Origin: Sorghum bicolor
Lineage: Eukaryota > Streptophyta > Magnoliopsida > Poales > Poaceae
Direction: 5' to 3'
Length of the DNA: 64,000 nucleotides
NCBI RefSeq assembly: GCF_000003195.3
Contig: NC_012871.2
Location: 21,954,658 to 22,018,657, forward strand
The notes beneath the pieces were generated by a model that searched no databases, was not told where the DNA came from, and saw only the letters and a list, made by a program, of their open reading frames with translations. The position numbers were made by a program, and so were the translations under genes. Of this stretch, positions 35,949 to 47,444 are shown piece after piece (positions within the stretch are counted from its first letter, which is position 1; the number at the start of each line of letters is the position of its first letter).

Positions 35949-37528
35949 TGTTGATGGTAGATAAGTATAATTTTTATATCAACAAGAGAATGGAAGAAGG
36001 GCATTAAACAATCACCATCAATAGAATAAGGTTTTATTGAATATAATTCCATTGGTTTTGGTGAATGTCTATTTCTGTAGGTGGTGATTAGGAAATTACC
36101 AAAGGAGGCCCACATGCCATGATTACATAGAGAGAAACGAGATATCTACACCATATATGAAAAAGAACGATCTAGAAGAGTCGGGAAGGCACGTGGCCAA
36201 GGGGGGAGCCCACCTGCCATAGGGCCAGGGCGCCCACTCCTTGGGCCTAGGGCGCCGCCCCCTCAGCCAATCAGGATTGAGGGCGTGGATCATGGACTAA
36301 ACCACCTTTGAGGGTTGCTAATCTTCATCCAATTAAGTTTGTTTGATCTAATGGCTACGAATCGTTCCACTGGCCTATATAAGGAGGGGTAGACCCTAGG
36401 GTTTTCGATCATTCTCTCATTCAAAGGAGTCATTCCATACAATAATTCCATCATCTCTCTAGATCACCATAGTTTAGAAGCATAGCACATAGCTACATAG
36501 GATAGATCCAGTAGGAGGCAAGCCTTGCTTGGTTTTTGGATCCGTTAGAGAGTTACTCGATAATTATTGTAATCTTTCTCCTACTTTATTCTAGTTCATC
36601 ATTGTATACATTATTTCATCTCATTATGAATATGAATTTACTCTATTCTACTATATTAGATATGACTATGCTCTTTTTGCTTATATTCTTAATTTTATTT
36701 TTTAGTCTATTATGATTATATACTTGGCATAGCTAGATTAGATTTATATTCAAACATATGTTCGAATAGCGCTCGCTCATTGATATCCTAGGCGGGTGGT
36801 CGACATTATGTAGGCATGGTTTCTACATCGTGTTTGCCTATATTTACACCCTATATTCCAGGCCATGTGGTAGATCGCGGGTACGACAAACCTGTTGAGT
36901 CCTCTATAGTCCACCCTCTGAGTATACTTCTTTCTGTAGACACTGATTAAAAGGAGATGATTGTTTTGCTCTTGATTTTCTATAGTAATGTCGCTATGCG
37001 TAAATATAACCTTGTCTTGCTATGATTGCCAAGTATAATTGCACTAATCATGATATGCTTTGACTTTATAGTTCGAATAATATAGGAATTACCCTCATAG
37101 ATCTTTCTAATCCATGCTAGTGCTATAGATTGGAGTACTCTAAAGGTACATTTATCATTCTATGTATGGTTTATCATTATCATTCATTATATATATATAT
37201 ATCTTTATTATGTGACTCACCCCTACATGAGATAGATAGATAAAGACATGGTTTACCTCTTGAGACTACATGCAAGTGATATCTAATTCCTTGGCTATCC
37301 TTCCCATCTGTAAAATTATAAATAACGATACCTGATTTACTCCTTGTGAAATGCTACAATGGTGTTACATCTGTGCGCTTGTGGATACCTTATTCAATAT
37401 TCATTCTAAGAGAGAATTGCATATTACTACCACCAGTGCATTTCTAGTGTCATGCTAGGGATGACAACCTAGCCAGTGAGGATTATATCTCATTCAATGC
37501 TTAGTAGTGATGCTAAGAAATGCCAACA
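35949..37528 (+). repeat. Full-length Athila-like 3' LTR
   Basis: 1580 bp, TGTTGATGGTAGATAAG...AAATGCCAACA, directly after the polypurine tract of integrase copy 3. TATA box CCTATATAAGGAGG is at about 36378-36391. It shows that the LTR continues past GAGATATCT (36142-36150), where the two truncated copies break off. A TA microsatellite lies at about 37186-37201. Confidence 0.85.
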
Positions 37529-37540
37529 AAAGTGCGGGCA

Positions 37541-38512
37541 TGCCAGTGTACCAAAGTATAGAAAATAAAAGACAAGAACATGTATTTTTATTAACCATCA
37601 CAAGTTTAACAAATATAAATTCCTAATGCGCTCTACATAGCTAGTTAGCAGCAATGTGACATAGTGACTACGGTCTTCATGGTTCGTGGGGCCTCGAAAG
37701 GCTCCCAGTTAATTAGCCCCATGAGCTAACTCACATAAGTACCTTTGATTAAGCTGTTGTGGTCATCATCTTCGATCTTTGCTACGTCTCCTTGCATGGT
37801 GTTGGTGAAGATATAAATGGCATTGGCATAAGGGCCTTGTTGGTCCATGAGCCGATACAACATGGCTAGAATATCAGCCATGTCCGCCTGTGTCGTTCGC
37901 CTTGTCGGTGTTGAACTCTATGGTGTCATCATAGTCGCAGTTGCATGGTTGGTGTAGCTTGAATTGCCTTGGACTTCCTCGGCAGCGTCATCGTGGTACA
38001 TCATGAGCTTGATAACATAGAGTAGTTGAAGTAGTGGATGAAGATTTGTATGTCGCCTTGCTTGCATCTTCATTATATGTGGGTGTATAGTGTGTATATG
38101 TGTGCACATACACATACACATACACATACACAATGACATCACAACGACGAGGTCATGGCCGCCTGCACAAATGCATGCATGTTGCAGGCGGCCATGCATG
38201 TATATGGGTTCTAGAAATACATAGCACGGACCAGCGCATGTACGAACTCTACAACCAGTTCCAGGTATATACGGGTGCATGTACACATTAGGACTACACC
38301 TGTTAGCTTCTTTTTATTTCCACATGTGCAAGCATGGGACTGTACCATGCAGAAGCTAACCTCATTGTTATTAGCTTCTTTCTCCTAGATGCATGTATAC
38401 ACGAGAAGAGCACATACATCTCCTGTATATATTTTCCTCTTCTATGTGTTTGGAAGTATACCCTTCTCCAGGTAATGCATGGATTTTAATATAACCAAAA
38501 ATCCATCGAACA
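37541..38512 (-). repeat. 3' LTR of a Grande-like element
   Basis: On the minus strand it begins TGTTCGATGGATTTTTGG directly after the purine tract GGTAGGGGGCATT (38513-38525). The left end is taken at TGCCAGTGTACC (37541) but is uncertain. An ACATAC/ACACAT microsatellite lies at 38100-38130 and a CATGCATG-rich block at about 38171-38200. A second LTR is not found in the window. Confidence 0.6.
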
Positions 38513-38651
38513 AATGCCCCCTACCAAGATGAGTTTGGATGATGCGTAGAAAGTACAGACTCATCTTGGTGAAGAAGCCGATCAAGATATCTAGGCGCAA
38601 TAAGATTTGCTGCCGTATCCATCATGGACTCTGATACCCTAGAGTCCAGAT

Positions 38652-38659
38652 TATAAAAA
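38652..38659 (+). promoter_or_regulatory. TATA box of the antisense gene
   Basis: TATAAAAA on the plus strand, 113 bp upstream of the first ATG (38772) and just beyond the element's 3' end signals, is the expected place for an independent promoter of the antisense gene. Confidence 0.45.
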
Positions 38660-38771
38660 GATAGCCCAAGGGTAGTATATATATATCTATGGGGCGCAAC
38701 ACTTCCCATCACTTGGAGTTTTGCTGCTCGTTGTTCCACGCCTGAGTCGTGTCCAAGAAAGCTGATTGTCT

Positions 38772-41060
38772 ATGACTATGGCAAACAATTGGAGATTAGC
38801 TACCGCAACACAACAAGTATAATATCATTGAGTCAATGACATTTGTTTTCTCCTTGCTTGTTCAACTAGCTTCTTTCCTATTTGCATGTCGACACACATA
38901 TACACGTGCATGCAAGGAACTGTTTAGCTTCCTCTTTCTTATCTTTAATTGACTGCTTGTTCCTCATATAGATGGCTCATTATGGTGATAAACATGTCGG
39001 AGATTGGTCTAATTGGCAGCACAATTCTCAGTAGGCTCATGGCGAGTGTGGGGGAGATTCATCCCATAAAGATGAACCCAAGGCTTGTGTGGAACGCCCG
39101 AGTCGGAATGCCTTGCAATCTTGCAGCGACTATAATGGCAACATGCTCCACGCCAGGATAGCATGAAGACCCGTGGCAACTGGGAAGACCGAGATCTTGA
39201 ACACAGGGAGCATATAGTATAGAAGCTCCATGCCAGAACAACTCTAGGTCCCTTGTCAATCGTAATTGTCAGGACATCTCACGCAAGAGTGAGCCTAAAC
39301 CTCGTGACACTACAAATCGATACAAGATTGAGCGCCACGTGCCTCGTTGCCAGGTGATCAGGAGCAATAGTGACTCCGACTCGGAGCCTCACCCAAAGAG
39401 AAAGTTACACCCAAGTGGGAGTGACTGTATGGAAGTAATGGCAAATGTGCAATTGGATCAATCTCCTCTCAAGGTAGCTCAAGGCAAGAGACTGTACTCG
39501 GTGGTGGACAATTATGGCGCATGTGAGGACATGTCATCCAAGCAAAGGAGTCCAAAGAAGATGCGCTAGGACGGCAAACTTGTGGAGATCCAGACGTCAT
39601 GTGACACACCAAGCCATACTCCAATAGCAACTAGTCAAGCTCTTCTTGATGGGACTGTACCTACGCACGTATGCGAGGGTACACAGGTGTGCCTATTCTC
39701 TGATTATTATCATATATATATATATACACGCTTATATATTTTTTATGCATGCAGACATGCTGAATTTATAGCATATCAGTATTTGTTTTTTTCCATAGGG
39801 CAAGGCTAACTCGCCTCTGTTGATCAATCTAGACGAGCAAGAGAGCTTTGATGAGAACATCTTTCTCAAAGATTATGGCAAAGGTAGCGTAAGCATGCTC
39901 TATTAAACTATCTTTTCACTTCCCTTGACATTGTGGTAATTTTCTTCAAATAATTTTGTCAAGTCATTCATGAACAAGGATGTGAGCACCCTTCCATGGG
40001 AGGGAGTCTCGTTAGAAGAAGTACTTAACCTTTTCATGGACTACATACATGACTTCCCTTGTACTGAAATTGCGGATGGCGCACCCATGGTTACTGATGT
40101 GCTTCCTTGTGAGCTAGCTCCTGGGCAGGTGCCAACTTTAATACCACCATTAGCCGATCCTAACTCGGAGCTGCCAGTCAGCAATAAAGTGTACGTCTTG
40201 CTTGGTGATGGACATTAAGCACCAGTCCAAGATGCTATCGTGGCTGAACAAACAAATAAATTTGCACATCTAGATGACAATGGAGCCCTAGAAGGTAATC
40301 TGGCATTTTTTTGACACATGCAAGCTACATCACATATAAGTGGCGTAGGCTTATTGTTCTCAATACCATACACCTCTTTTGGTAGGTGATGATGACATTG
40401 AGGACAACACACCCCTCTCTAAGCTGGGAGCCTTAAACAAGGAAGACAAATGCACATCTCCAACTCGTGAATCAAGCCAAAGGCTTTGCTACCAAGCTAG
40501 AGTTACTTTGCATCCCTGACTTAGTGTATGATGACACGTCCTTCATACTTGAGCTTCTTGATGATAGGCACTGTGTGCACGAGGAGTTAAGGGACCTCTG
40601 AACCCTGCTGGAGCTCAACCCTTTCGACGAGAGCATGGTCATTCGCTGCATTAAATTACTTTTAATTTACTGGGCGATGATGTACAAAGAGCCATGACAT
40701 GTGGCCTTGGCGCAACTCATGGACCACGTCAAAAGTCTAGAGGAGCATATGAAGAAGTGTTTGGATGGCGAAACACCTTCCCCTATTGAAGCTGATTCTA
40801 TCATGGGAGAAGGGCATCAACGCCTTCGAGAGTTGGACATTGCCTATTCCAAGACTATGGCTAATCTAAAGCATCACATTAAAGAGGGTGACAGGGCGCA
40901 AGCAGACCACTCATCTCTTAGGATGGAGCAGCAAGGTGCTACCAAAGGGGCTTGTGCTTTTGAGGAGAAGGCTCATGCTTTTGAAGAGAAGGCCTGTGCT
41001 GCCTGGGCACATCAAAAAGGGCTCCTTAGCAAACAGACCAAACTCTTGAAACACATATAG
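38772..41060 (+). pseudogene. Antisense multi-exon gene relic of the Grande-like element
   Basis: It runs opposite to the element. Exon 1 ATGACTATGGCAAAC (38772) ends CAACAA|GTATAA at 38816, with acceptor CATATAG at 38971 and exon 2 MAHYGDKHVGDWSNWQ. Further splice-like junctions are ACACAG|GTGTG (39687) to TTCCATAG|GGC (39799), and GCAAAG|GTAGC (39882). Blocks include a basic, Ser-rich stretch SNSDSDSEPHPKRKLHPSG (39363-39419) with nuclear-signal-like KRK, WEGVSLEEVLNLFMDYIHD (about 40000) and a charged C-terminal coiled-coil-like segment at 40701-41060 (MDHVKSLEEHMKKC, duplicated FEEKAHA/FEEKACA). I recognise no enzyme domain. Stops in exon 2 show decay. It may correspond to the antisense gene of Grande elements. 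Confidence 0.5.
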
Positions 41061-42640
41061 TTTTGTCAGGGACATGCCAAGACACTAGGGACTAGACTCT
41101 AGCAGCTCAAGAGTGCCGGGAATACTTGAGAGCTCAGCTAGAGAAATTCAGATAACTGGAGGTCCCTATGTCTCAAGTCATCAAACTCATCCTAAAGTAT
41201 TCCTTCCCTGGTGAAGTCTAAGATCACTCCATAGCTAGGCCATGTTTCTAGTGGCTATATAGGGGTTTTATTTCATAGTATTATTCATTCACTTAGACTC
41301 CAATGTTCGAGTCTTTTTTAGCATGTTGTTTCCATTGGCTGAACCTTAGTTAAATAAACTGGGCAATGCTTGATGCATGCACTTGTTTATATTATAATAC
41401 AGTATTGAGTAAAAAGGTTATACTTGTCAAGTCAATATAAAATCCCCATACATGTTCTCTTTCCACTTGATCGATCGGCGTACAAGTTTTTTTATTCCTT
41501 GCGTATGCACGGCGACAATCAAACTCACATTGGCTCGGACATCTGTTCTCTGTATTTGTACGTAGCGCTATATGCATCTGATTTAACCACCAGCACCGCT
41601 GCTAGCATCGGAACCATTGTTAGTGGCCCTTGTTGTCAACGGTCGCAACACTGTCGCTGGCACCATAGCAAGTGTGTCTTGGCCACCGAGTTACTATCAA
41701 GAAGGATGGCTTGAGTTTTGTCACACCATTCACAATGTGGAACCTCTTTATGTTGGTACATGACACGTACTGCTGTCATTGCAAGTGCACACAAATATGT
41801 CATTGCTATGTAGTAATGGCATCATTGATGAACCACTAGCCGGACTAAGGGCATGGCACTTCATCTCAGCTTGCATGTTTTCCACAATGATGTTCGATTG
41901 TTGGCTGTTGCACATACATACAAGTATGAGAACACATCATCTACAACCACATGCAGGATGTTTATAAACCAGATGAACCCAAGCTTCCATTGTTGCCTGA
42001 TTAAACGTGTGTAGGTACTAGTTCATTCTTTACTTGCTTCTGCATCAGCACATGTACGTTCATCATGCTCATATATGGAGCATTTAACCTTCGTCATGAA
42101 CAGCTATGACTTGGTCACAAACGTCAACACGCAGGGCTTGCTTGTTGAGCCATCGCTCAGGTCTTTAGGAGCCACTGGAAACTCAGCACCTTATCTCGGC
42201 TTGCAAGTCTCACAATGCCAGACTATCTATGTGTATAGGAGTATGAATATTACTTGCACAAATTTGTTTGTACACTTTAATCAATCAGCTGACACAGAAG
42301 TACACAATTCAACGGGAGACTTTGCTAGCTGCTTATTTATTGCACAATAGTATATATAATACACATGAGTACACATTATGAGACCCTATGAGTAGAGTCT
42401 CATGTAAACCCATTTATTACAATTAACTCATACATATATATGAGTTAGCACAAACATAGCTACACTCGTTCGCTTTTGGTTCAAGCGTGGCGTTCGCCAC
42501 AACCGAACAAACTTTGTTCCACAGGTGATATGCTGTAGTGTCATTGGTGTCGGCTGCTGGCACACGTCTACGATGATAGCTAAGCCGCCCACATGAGGTA
42601 ACACATGCCTCGGCCACTTGACATCACCATCGTCCTTTGG
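41061..42640. other. Gene-free part of the Grande-like internal region
   Basis: Moderately repetitive DNA with many CACATGCATG-like and ACATACATA words. No domain or splice-linked ORF is supported. Short ORFs lack any recognisable motif. Confidence 0.5.
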
Positions 42641-42730
42641 AAGCTCCTTGCATCTAGTCGCTACATTTCAAGGCAGCAACTCTCTTAACAAGTAGCACCC
42701 TCGTCATGGATGCTCCTTTAACATTTGGTA

Positions 42731-42913
42731 TAGACGAAGCGAGGAAGGGGAAGCAAAAAGAGAAGAAAACAAAATGGAAAAGAATAAAGAAAGAAAAATA
42801 AGAAGAAAGAAAGAAAAGAGAAGAAAATAAAAGAAAAAAAGAAGAAAAAGAAGAAAAATAAAAAAACAACAAAAACAAAAACAAAGGAAAGAAAAACAAA
42901 AGAAAAGAAGCCG
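42731..42913. repeat. Purine-only tract of about 180 nt
   Basis: Almost unbroken A/G run (GAAGCGAGGAAGGGGAAGC... AAAGAAAAGAAG) with very few pyrimidines. The Phe/Ser-rich minus-strand ORFs over it are artefacts of the composition. Confidence 0.85.
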
Positions 42914-42961
42914 AAACTTGGGGACGTTATGCTGACTCCAAGAAATGGTGTGGAGACTTAT

Positions 42962-43305
42962 GTTGGGGCCATGTTGTGGCATTGGCCAATGGAAGGAGTG
43001 GAGCTCTGTCGGGGCCGTGTTTTAGCATTGTCCAACAGGAAGGATTCTATCAGGGTTGTGTCATGGTGTTGACCAATAGAAGAAATGAAGCTTCGCTGGG
43101 GCCGTGTTGCAACATTGACTAGTAGGAAGGATGGTCTATGCCGGGGCCGTGTTGTGGCATTGGCCAATGAGTAGACATTGAACTTTGTTGGGGCTGTATT
43201 GCGGCATTGGCCAACGAGTATATTAGGTGCTTCATTGGGGCCGTATCACGACATCAGCCAATGATGTGTCCATCAGGTCTATATGGTAGCACTAGCCAAT
43301 CGGAC
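42962..43305. repeat. Minisatellite of about eight 44-47-bp units
   Basis: Each unit has a GGGGCCGTGTTGTGGCATTG core followed by GCCAA and an AGGA/AGTA-like tail. Units begin near 42964, 43008, 43051, 43097, 43141, 43188, 43235 and 43275 and are diverged. Confidence 0.8.
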
Positions 43306-43339
43306 ACCCTCAAGTCATCTTCGCCTTGTGGTGTAAAGT

Positions 43340-43600
43340 CCATGTAACTTGACAAAGAAGTTTATCAATTCTGGTGACCACTGTGTTGTAGTGTATCGTG
43401 GTACAAGCCAGTCGGCTTGAAGGATTTCACAATATTAGCGCTGTCCGCACTAGCGCGCCAACACTGCTCCTCAAGGTGTGGTTTATCAACCTAACGACCA
43501 CTATATTATATGTATCGTGGTGCGAGCCAGTCAGGTTGAAGGGTTTCACAACATTGGCATGATCCGCACTGGCGCGCCAATACTACTCCCGAAGTAGCAA
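43340..43600. repeat. Two tandem units of about 120 bp
   Basis: Both units contain GACCACT.T.TT.TA, TATCGTGGT.C.AGCCAGTC, TTGAAGG.TTTCACAA, then CCGCACT.GCGCGCCAA.AC (about 43450 and 43572). They differ at many positions. Confidence 0.7.
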
Positions 43601-44010
43601 AACGATGGACATGGAACCCTACTTAAAAAAGGGCTAGCTTGTCTATAGATGATTGTCATAGCTAGGTTTTGGTATTTTTAACATCACTTCATATTAAGTT
43701 GTCATCCCTAACATGATGCCAAAAACCAAGGATAAAATAATCTACACAAAATAACTCTAAATAGAATATATCCGCAAGTGCACAGATAATTCTCCCGTTG
43801 TAGCATTACACCCAGAAAGTATTTCGAGTATCGTTGATTTATTTTATACCAAAAGGATAAAGCAACATTCTATTCGTTAGGCTTAGTTAATCTTGTAAGG
43901 ACTAAAGAAATTATAATTATATAAATCTATCACAGCCAATAGCCAATGGTACTAATGCTTTAGCGATAACTAGTCATTAATATGATGAATGATAACTGAG
44001 TAATGAAGTA

Positions 44011-45180
44011 CACTACTGCAGAAAGAATAACCGTGGCGGGCATTTTCCCTTTTCCGTAGCGGGCAAACGCGTCCGCCACGGCCATAAGGCCACGGTAAAT
44101 CGTTGCCACTTCCGTGGCGGGCGCTGCTGACCGCTGCGGTTAATCTATTAACCGCAGCGGGCAACGTAAAGTGCACGCTACGGTTAATTCCCATTTACCG
44201 CAGCGGGCGGTTTACGTTGCCTGCTACGGTTAGTGGATTAACCGCAGCGGGCGTTTTATGTTGCCCGCTACGGATACTGCTATTAACCGTAGCGGTCGTT
44301 TTATGTTGCCCACCACGGTTAAGTGTTTTTAAATAAAAAAACACACTGTAGAACCATTGCTGCATATGAATTTAAACAATTTACAAATTTCAGAATCTAG
44401 ATTTCATTTCAGAAACAGAAGATATATATATATATAGACACACATATGCGTGAAAGTTCAATACATAAGACAGAACATAATATATAAATTCACTTAGTTG
44501 TTCTCATCATCCACAAATACACATATGAAACCCACGAATCCACTACACATCACAATTCTACTACGTGGGTGTAATCAGTCGGCTATAGCATGGTGTTCCA
44601 TCTTCTAAGCTTCTCGAACTCTGGTCGAACTGCCAATTCACCTTCATTGTCGAAGAATGGTTCGCCTTCGAGCACGCATTTCTCTAGGATGAACTTACAG
44701 ATGTCCGCCTTGATTTGCTTAAAAACTTGGCGTTCATTCTTCATCGTTTGGTCAAAACCACAATTCAATTGTTTTGTCAAATTTTAGGGCAAAACTACTC
44801 CCCCCACGATTTGGAAGAGAGCAGCCGTGAGGAAGAAGAAGGGGTCGGCTGGCTGCTATTTATACAGCCAACGAATTACTGAAGCGGGCTTCATAAAACG
44901 CCCGCTGCGGTTAATGTCAGTTAACCGAAGCGGGCGACATAACGTGCCCGCTACGGTAAAAGCATTAACCGTAGCGGGCTGTTTACGATGCCCGCTTCGG
45001 TTAATACGATTAACCACAGCGGGCTTTTTATGATGCCCGCTGCGGTTAATGATTAACCGCAGCGGGCGTTCCTGTGGCCGGGTCTATACGCGTGTGGTTG
45101 AATAACCGTGGCGGCAAAAAACTGTGCCCGCCACGGAGGTGGAAATGGTCTCGTTGCGGTTAATCAATCCTGTAGTAGTG
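44011..45180. mobile_element. Non-autonomous CACTA (En/Spm-like) transposon
   Basis: 1170 bp, CACTACTGCAGAAA at the left and inverted CACTACTACAGGATT at the right, with 3-bp duplications GTA (44008-44010 and 45181-45183). Subterminal regions hold about 13 (44024-44327) and 12 (44878-45166) copies of a AACCGYAGCGGGC-type motif in both orientations, where the element's own transposase would bind. No transposase is encoded. The centre is AT-rich, with a TA microsatellite near 44426. Confidence 0.92.
44583..44780 (-). pseudogene. Short ORF inside the CACTA element
   Basis: 65 codons, starting MTKQLNCGFDQTMKNERQVF and ending RPEFEKLRRWNTML, with an ADICKFILEKCV helix and an acidic FFDNEGE run. 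A TATA-like TATAAATAGC on the same strand lies at 44855-44864, 75 bp upstream. It is not a transposase domain. It may be the first exon of a larger element gene or a captured fragment; I do not recognise it firmly. Confidence 0.4.
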
Positions 45181-46320
45181 GTAAATGGTATTCCAGAGAT
45201 AAAAAATAAAGACTCACTAATGTAGCAAGTCAATCTTGATATTCAAATAAGAGAAACTTATGGAATTACTATTATAAAGTCTATAGCCTATTCCATGCTA
45301 CACATTTTCGTCTATAGTGTAATAAACTCAGAAAACATCATAAGGAGCATCAACTAATGAGGATTTTAAGACACAAATGTCACCTTCTTCATGACCGCGC
45401 TCAGCTAGTCCTACGTACAGGGGTGCACTACAGAGGAACCAACACAGCTGTCACCTACGTGGACTACCACACGACCCGACATGTCAGGGTGCCTCCGTAG
45501 GTACACAATATATCTATACTCCACGTCTACATAATGTGCACCACCTGACTCACTCGAGTACTGAATCAAGCGCTTTACGATCATATAACGATAATTATTA
45601 TAAACCACATCTATATCGAACATGCAACTAGAATAAACTAAGAAATAACAATATATTGAAGTAGAGCAAAGTCATAATGTAATACAAGATAATATTACCA
45701 ATTTCTATAAGACAGATCTGGAATCCTGAGCGGTGCGCCCGATTTCTACTTGAACCTCGCTAGACGCTTATACTAAGAACATGAAAAACTAGAGCTCTAC
45801 TTCTAATCTCTGGAAACCCTAGCTTTTGACTACTCTTGACAAATGAAGCAGGAGGAATGAATTGAATTTGGGGGTGCTCTGGGAGGGGGTCTGCACCTCT
45901 ATTTACAGCCTGGTGGAGTGCACGTGCACTGTAGGATCAAACCGACCTAACCAAGGGCCGAGATGCATCAAGAGAGACGGTGGAGGAAGCTTCAGGAAGA
46001 GGGGGCCGAAACCCTAAATGGGGGCATCGGCCGGCGCTAGGGTGGGGCCGGCCAGCCCCACCTGGAAGCCGCCAGGCCCCCCGTTGCGTCGGGTGCCTTC
46101 TCGATCCTTCCTGAGTCTTCCCGCGACGTTTCCCGTGGCGGATAAGTTTCGTGTATATTTTGCATTTGAATCTCTCTTTTTAGCTTTCCTAAAATTCATC
46201 CTAGAAAATATTGAATATGCAAAACTCTTGGAAATTATCAGTTTAAACCTTAGACTAATGTGTTTTCATGTTTTCCTTTGAGTCTAAAGTTCTAATAAAA
46301 ATTGGCGTTATCGACCATCA

Positions 46321-47440
46321 ATAATTCCCCCAAGCTAAGTCTTTGCTAGTCCCTTAGCAAAGTTGACTTGAAATAATGTTCTCAGAGTTTCTCATTTTTA
46401 ACAAATACTTGAGCATTGAATTTAAAATTCTTCTCTGGATTATAATCCATTAATATATCCTTCAAACTTATTCTTATTCCTTTCAATATGGGTCTCTTTG
46501 ACTTTAATTAATCTTAGGTGATTGAGAGATAGAATAAACAAGCGAGCACTGCATATATTTTATTCTTCATTTATGCACCACTCTAGAGGTTTTATTTATT
46601 ATTTTAAAAACCATGAGAGTCTACTAATAAGATTGCAGTGGACTACTAATCTATACATCATGACTGAATGTGCAAGTGATTAAATTGTATTTTCAAACTC
46701 TTATGCAATATTCTCTCTTTTCTGTCTTCTGAGAAATGCGGGCTATCTCCCCAACGGATACTTTTTGTACCCATTTTTTCTCTCAGGCGGGTGTCTTTGA
46801 ACTTATTGTTTTACTCTCTTTCTTTTTACTTTGGCACATACCTTTTTGGTATGGCAATTTTTAGGCTCATACTTCTCTGGTATGACATCTTTTAATTTTA
46901 TAGCCCACATTCTCTTTTAGACTTCTAAGAGAGAATTTGTTGCATAGAGTAAAAACCATTTTTGTGTTTGTGGATTCAATCATAAATGTATAACAAAATA
47001 GTCTACTCAAATCTTATTAGCAAGATGAATTATCAGATTGACTGATTTAATTCTTGCAAAATGTCTGGAGCTTAGCTATCACTTAGAATAAAACATATAC
47101 TAGCTCGAACCTTTTTATATCATATCTGCCAATTACTTAGACTGAATCACAAGTTTTATGCTACCCACAGATATCAGTTCTTAGAAGAAATTATCCAGGT
47201 AGATAAACTTCATATAATTCAAAAGAAAATTTTAAATTCTAGTACTAAGTACTTGCAGATTTTAATTATTTTAATTTTTTGAATAAAGATAGAATTAAAT
47301 GATAATTCTAATTACTCTAATTTAATGATAGTAATTAAATACTAGAAAATAAATACTGAAATAAATACTGAAGATAGAATATTTACAGTGGTGAAAAGGT
47401 GGTCACCTCGCGGGGGCTCCCCCACAAGGTGAATGTTACC
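46321..47440 (-). other. 3' non-coding region of the second Athila-like element
   Basis: It begins with the polypurine tract (TTAGCTTGGGGGAATTAT on the minus strand, 46321-46338). The remainder is AT-rich, with no ORF carrying a motif. Athila-like elements often have such a non-coding stretch before the 3' LTR. Confidence 0.65.
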
Positions 47441-47444
47441 GGGT

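Larger units (their letters stand above)
38513..43666 (-). mobile_element. Internal part of a Grande-like Tat element (5' half missing)
   Basis: It contains the polypurine tract, a plus-strand multi-exon gene relic, a gene-free stretch, a 180-nt purine tract and two minisatellites, then stops at the Athila-like LTR at 43667. Grande elements of Zea are known to carry an antisense gene and tandem repeats in this region, which is the basis for the name. No gag or pol trace is present, so it is either truncated or non-autonomous. Confidence 0.5.
43667..46320 (-). repeat. 3' LTR of a second Athila-like element, with CACTA insertion
   Basis: On the minus strand it begins TGATGGTCGATAACGCC at 46320 after the purine tract TTAGCTTGGGGGAATTAT, and ends GATGTTAAAAATACC near 43667 (aligns with AATGCCAACA of the LTR at 37528, CA lost). 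It is about 1.48 kb without the CACTA element at 44011-45180. It contains a GGGGCCGGCC palindrome-rich stretch near 46045. Confidence 0.75.

Noticed and set aside
37918..38286. 122-codon ORF with a CMCMCMC-like run
   Set aside because: The run is the CACATA microsatellite at 38100-38130 inside an LTR; no domain.
39339..39569. Basic Ser-rich ORF as a host nuclear protein
   Set aside because: It fits as an exon of the antisense gene of the Grande-like element, between its 3' LTR and minisatellites; nothing else supports a host gene.
42654..42982. Phe/Ser-rich minus-strand ORFs
   Set aside because: Direct read-out of the purine tract on the other strand, not a gene.
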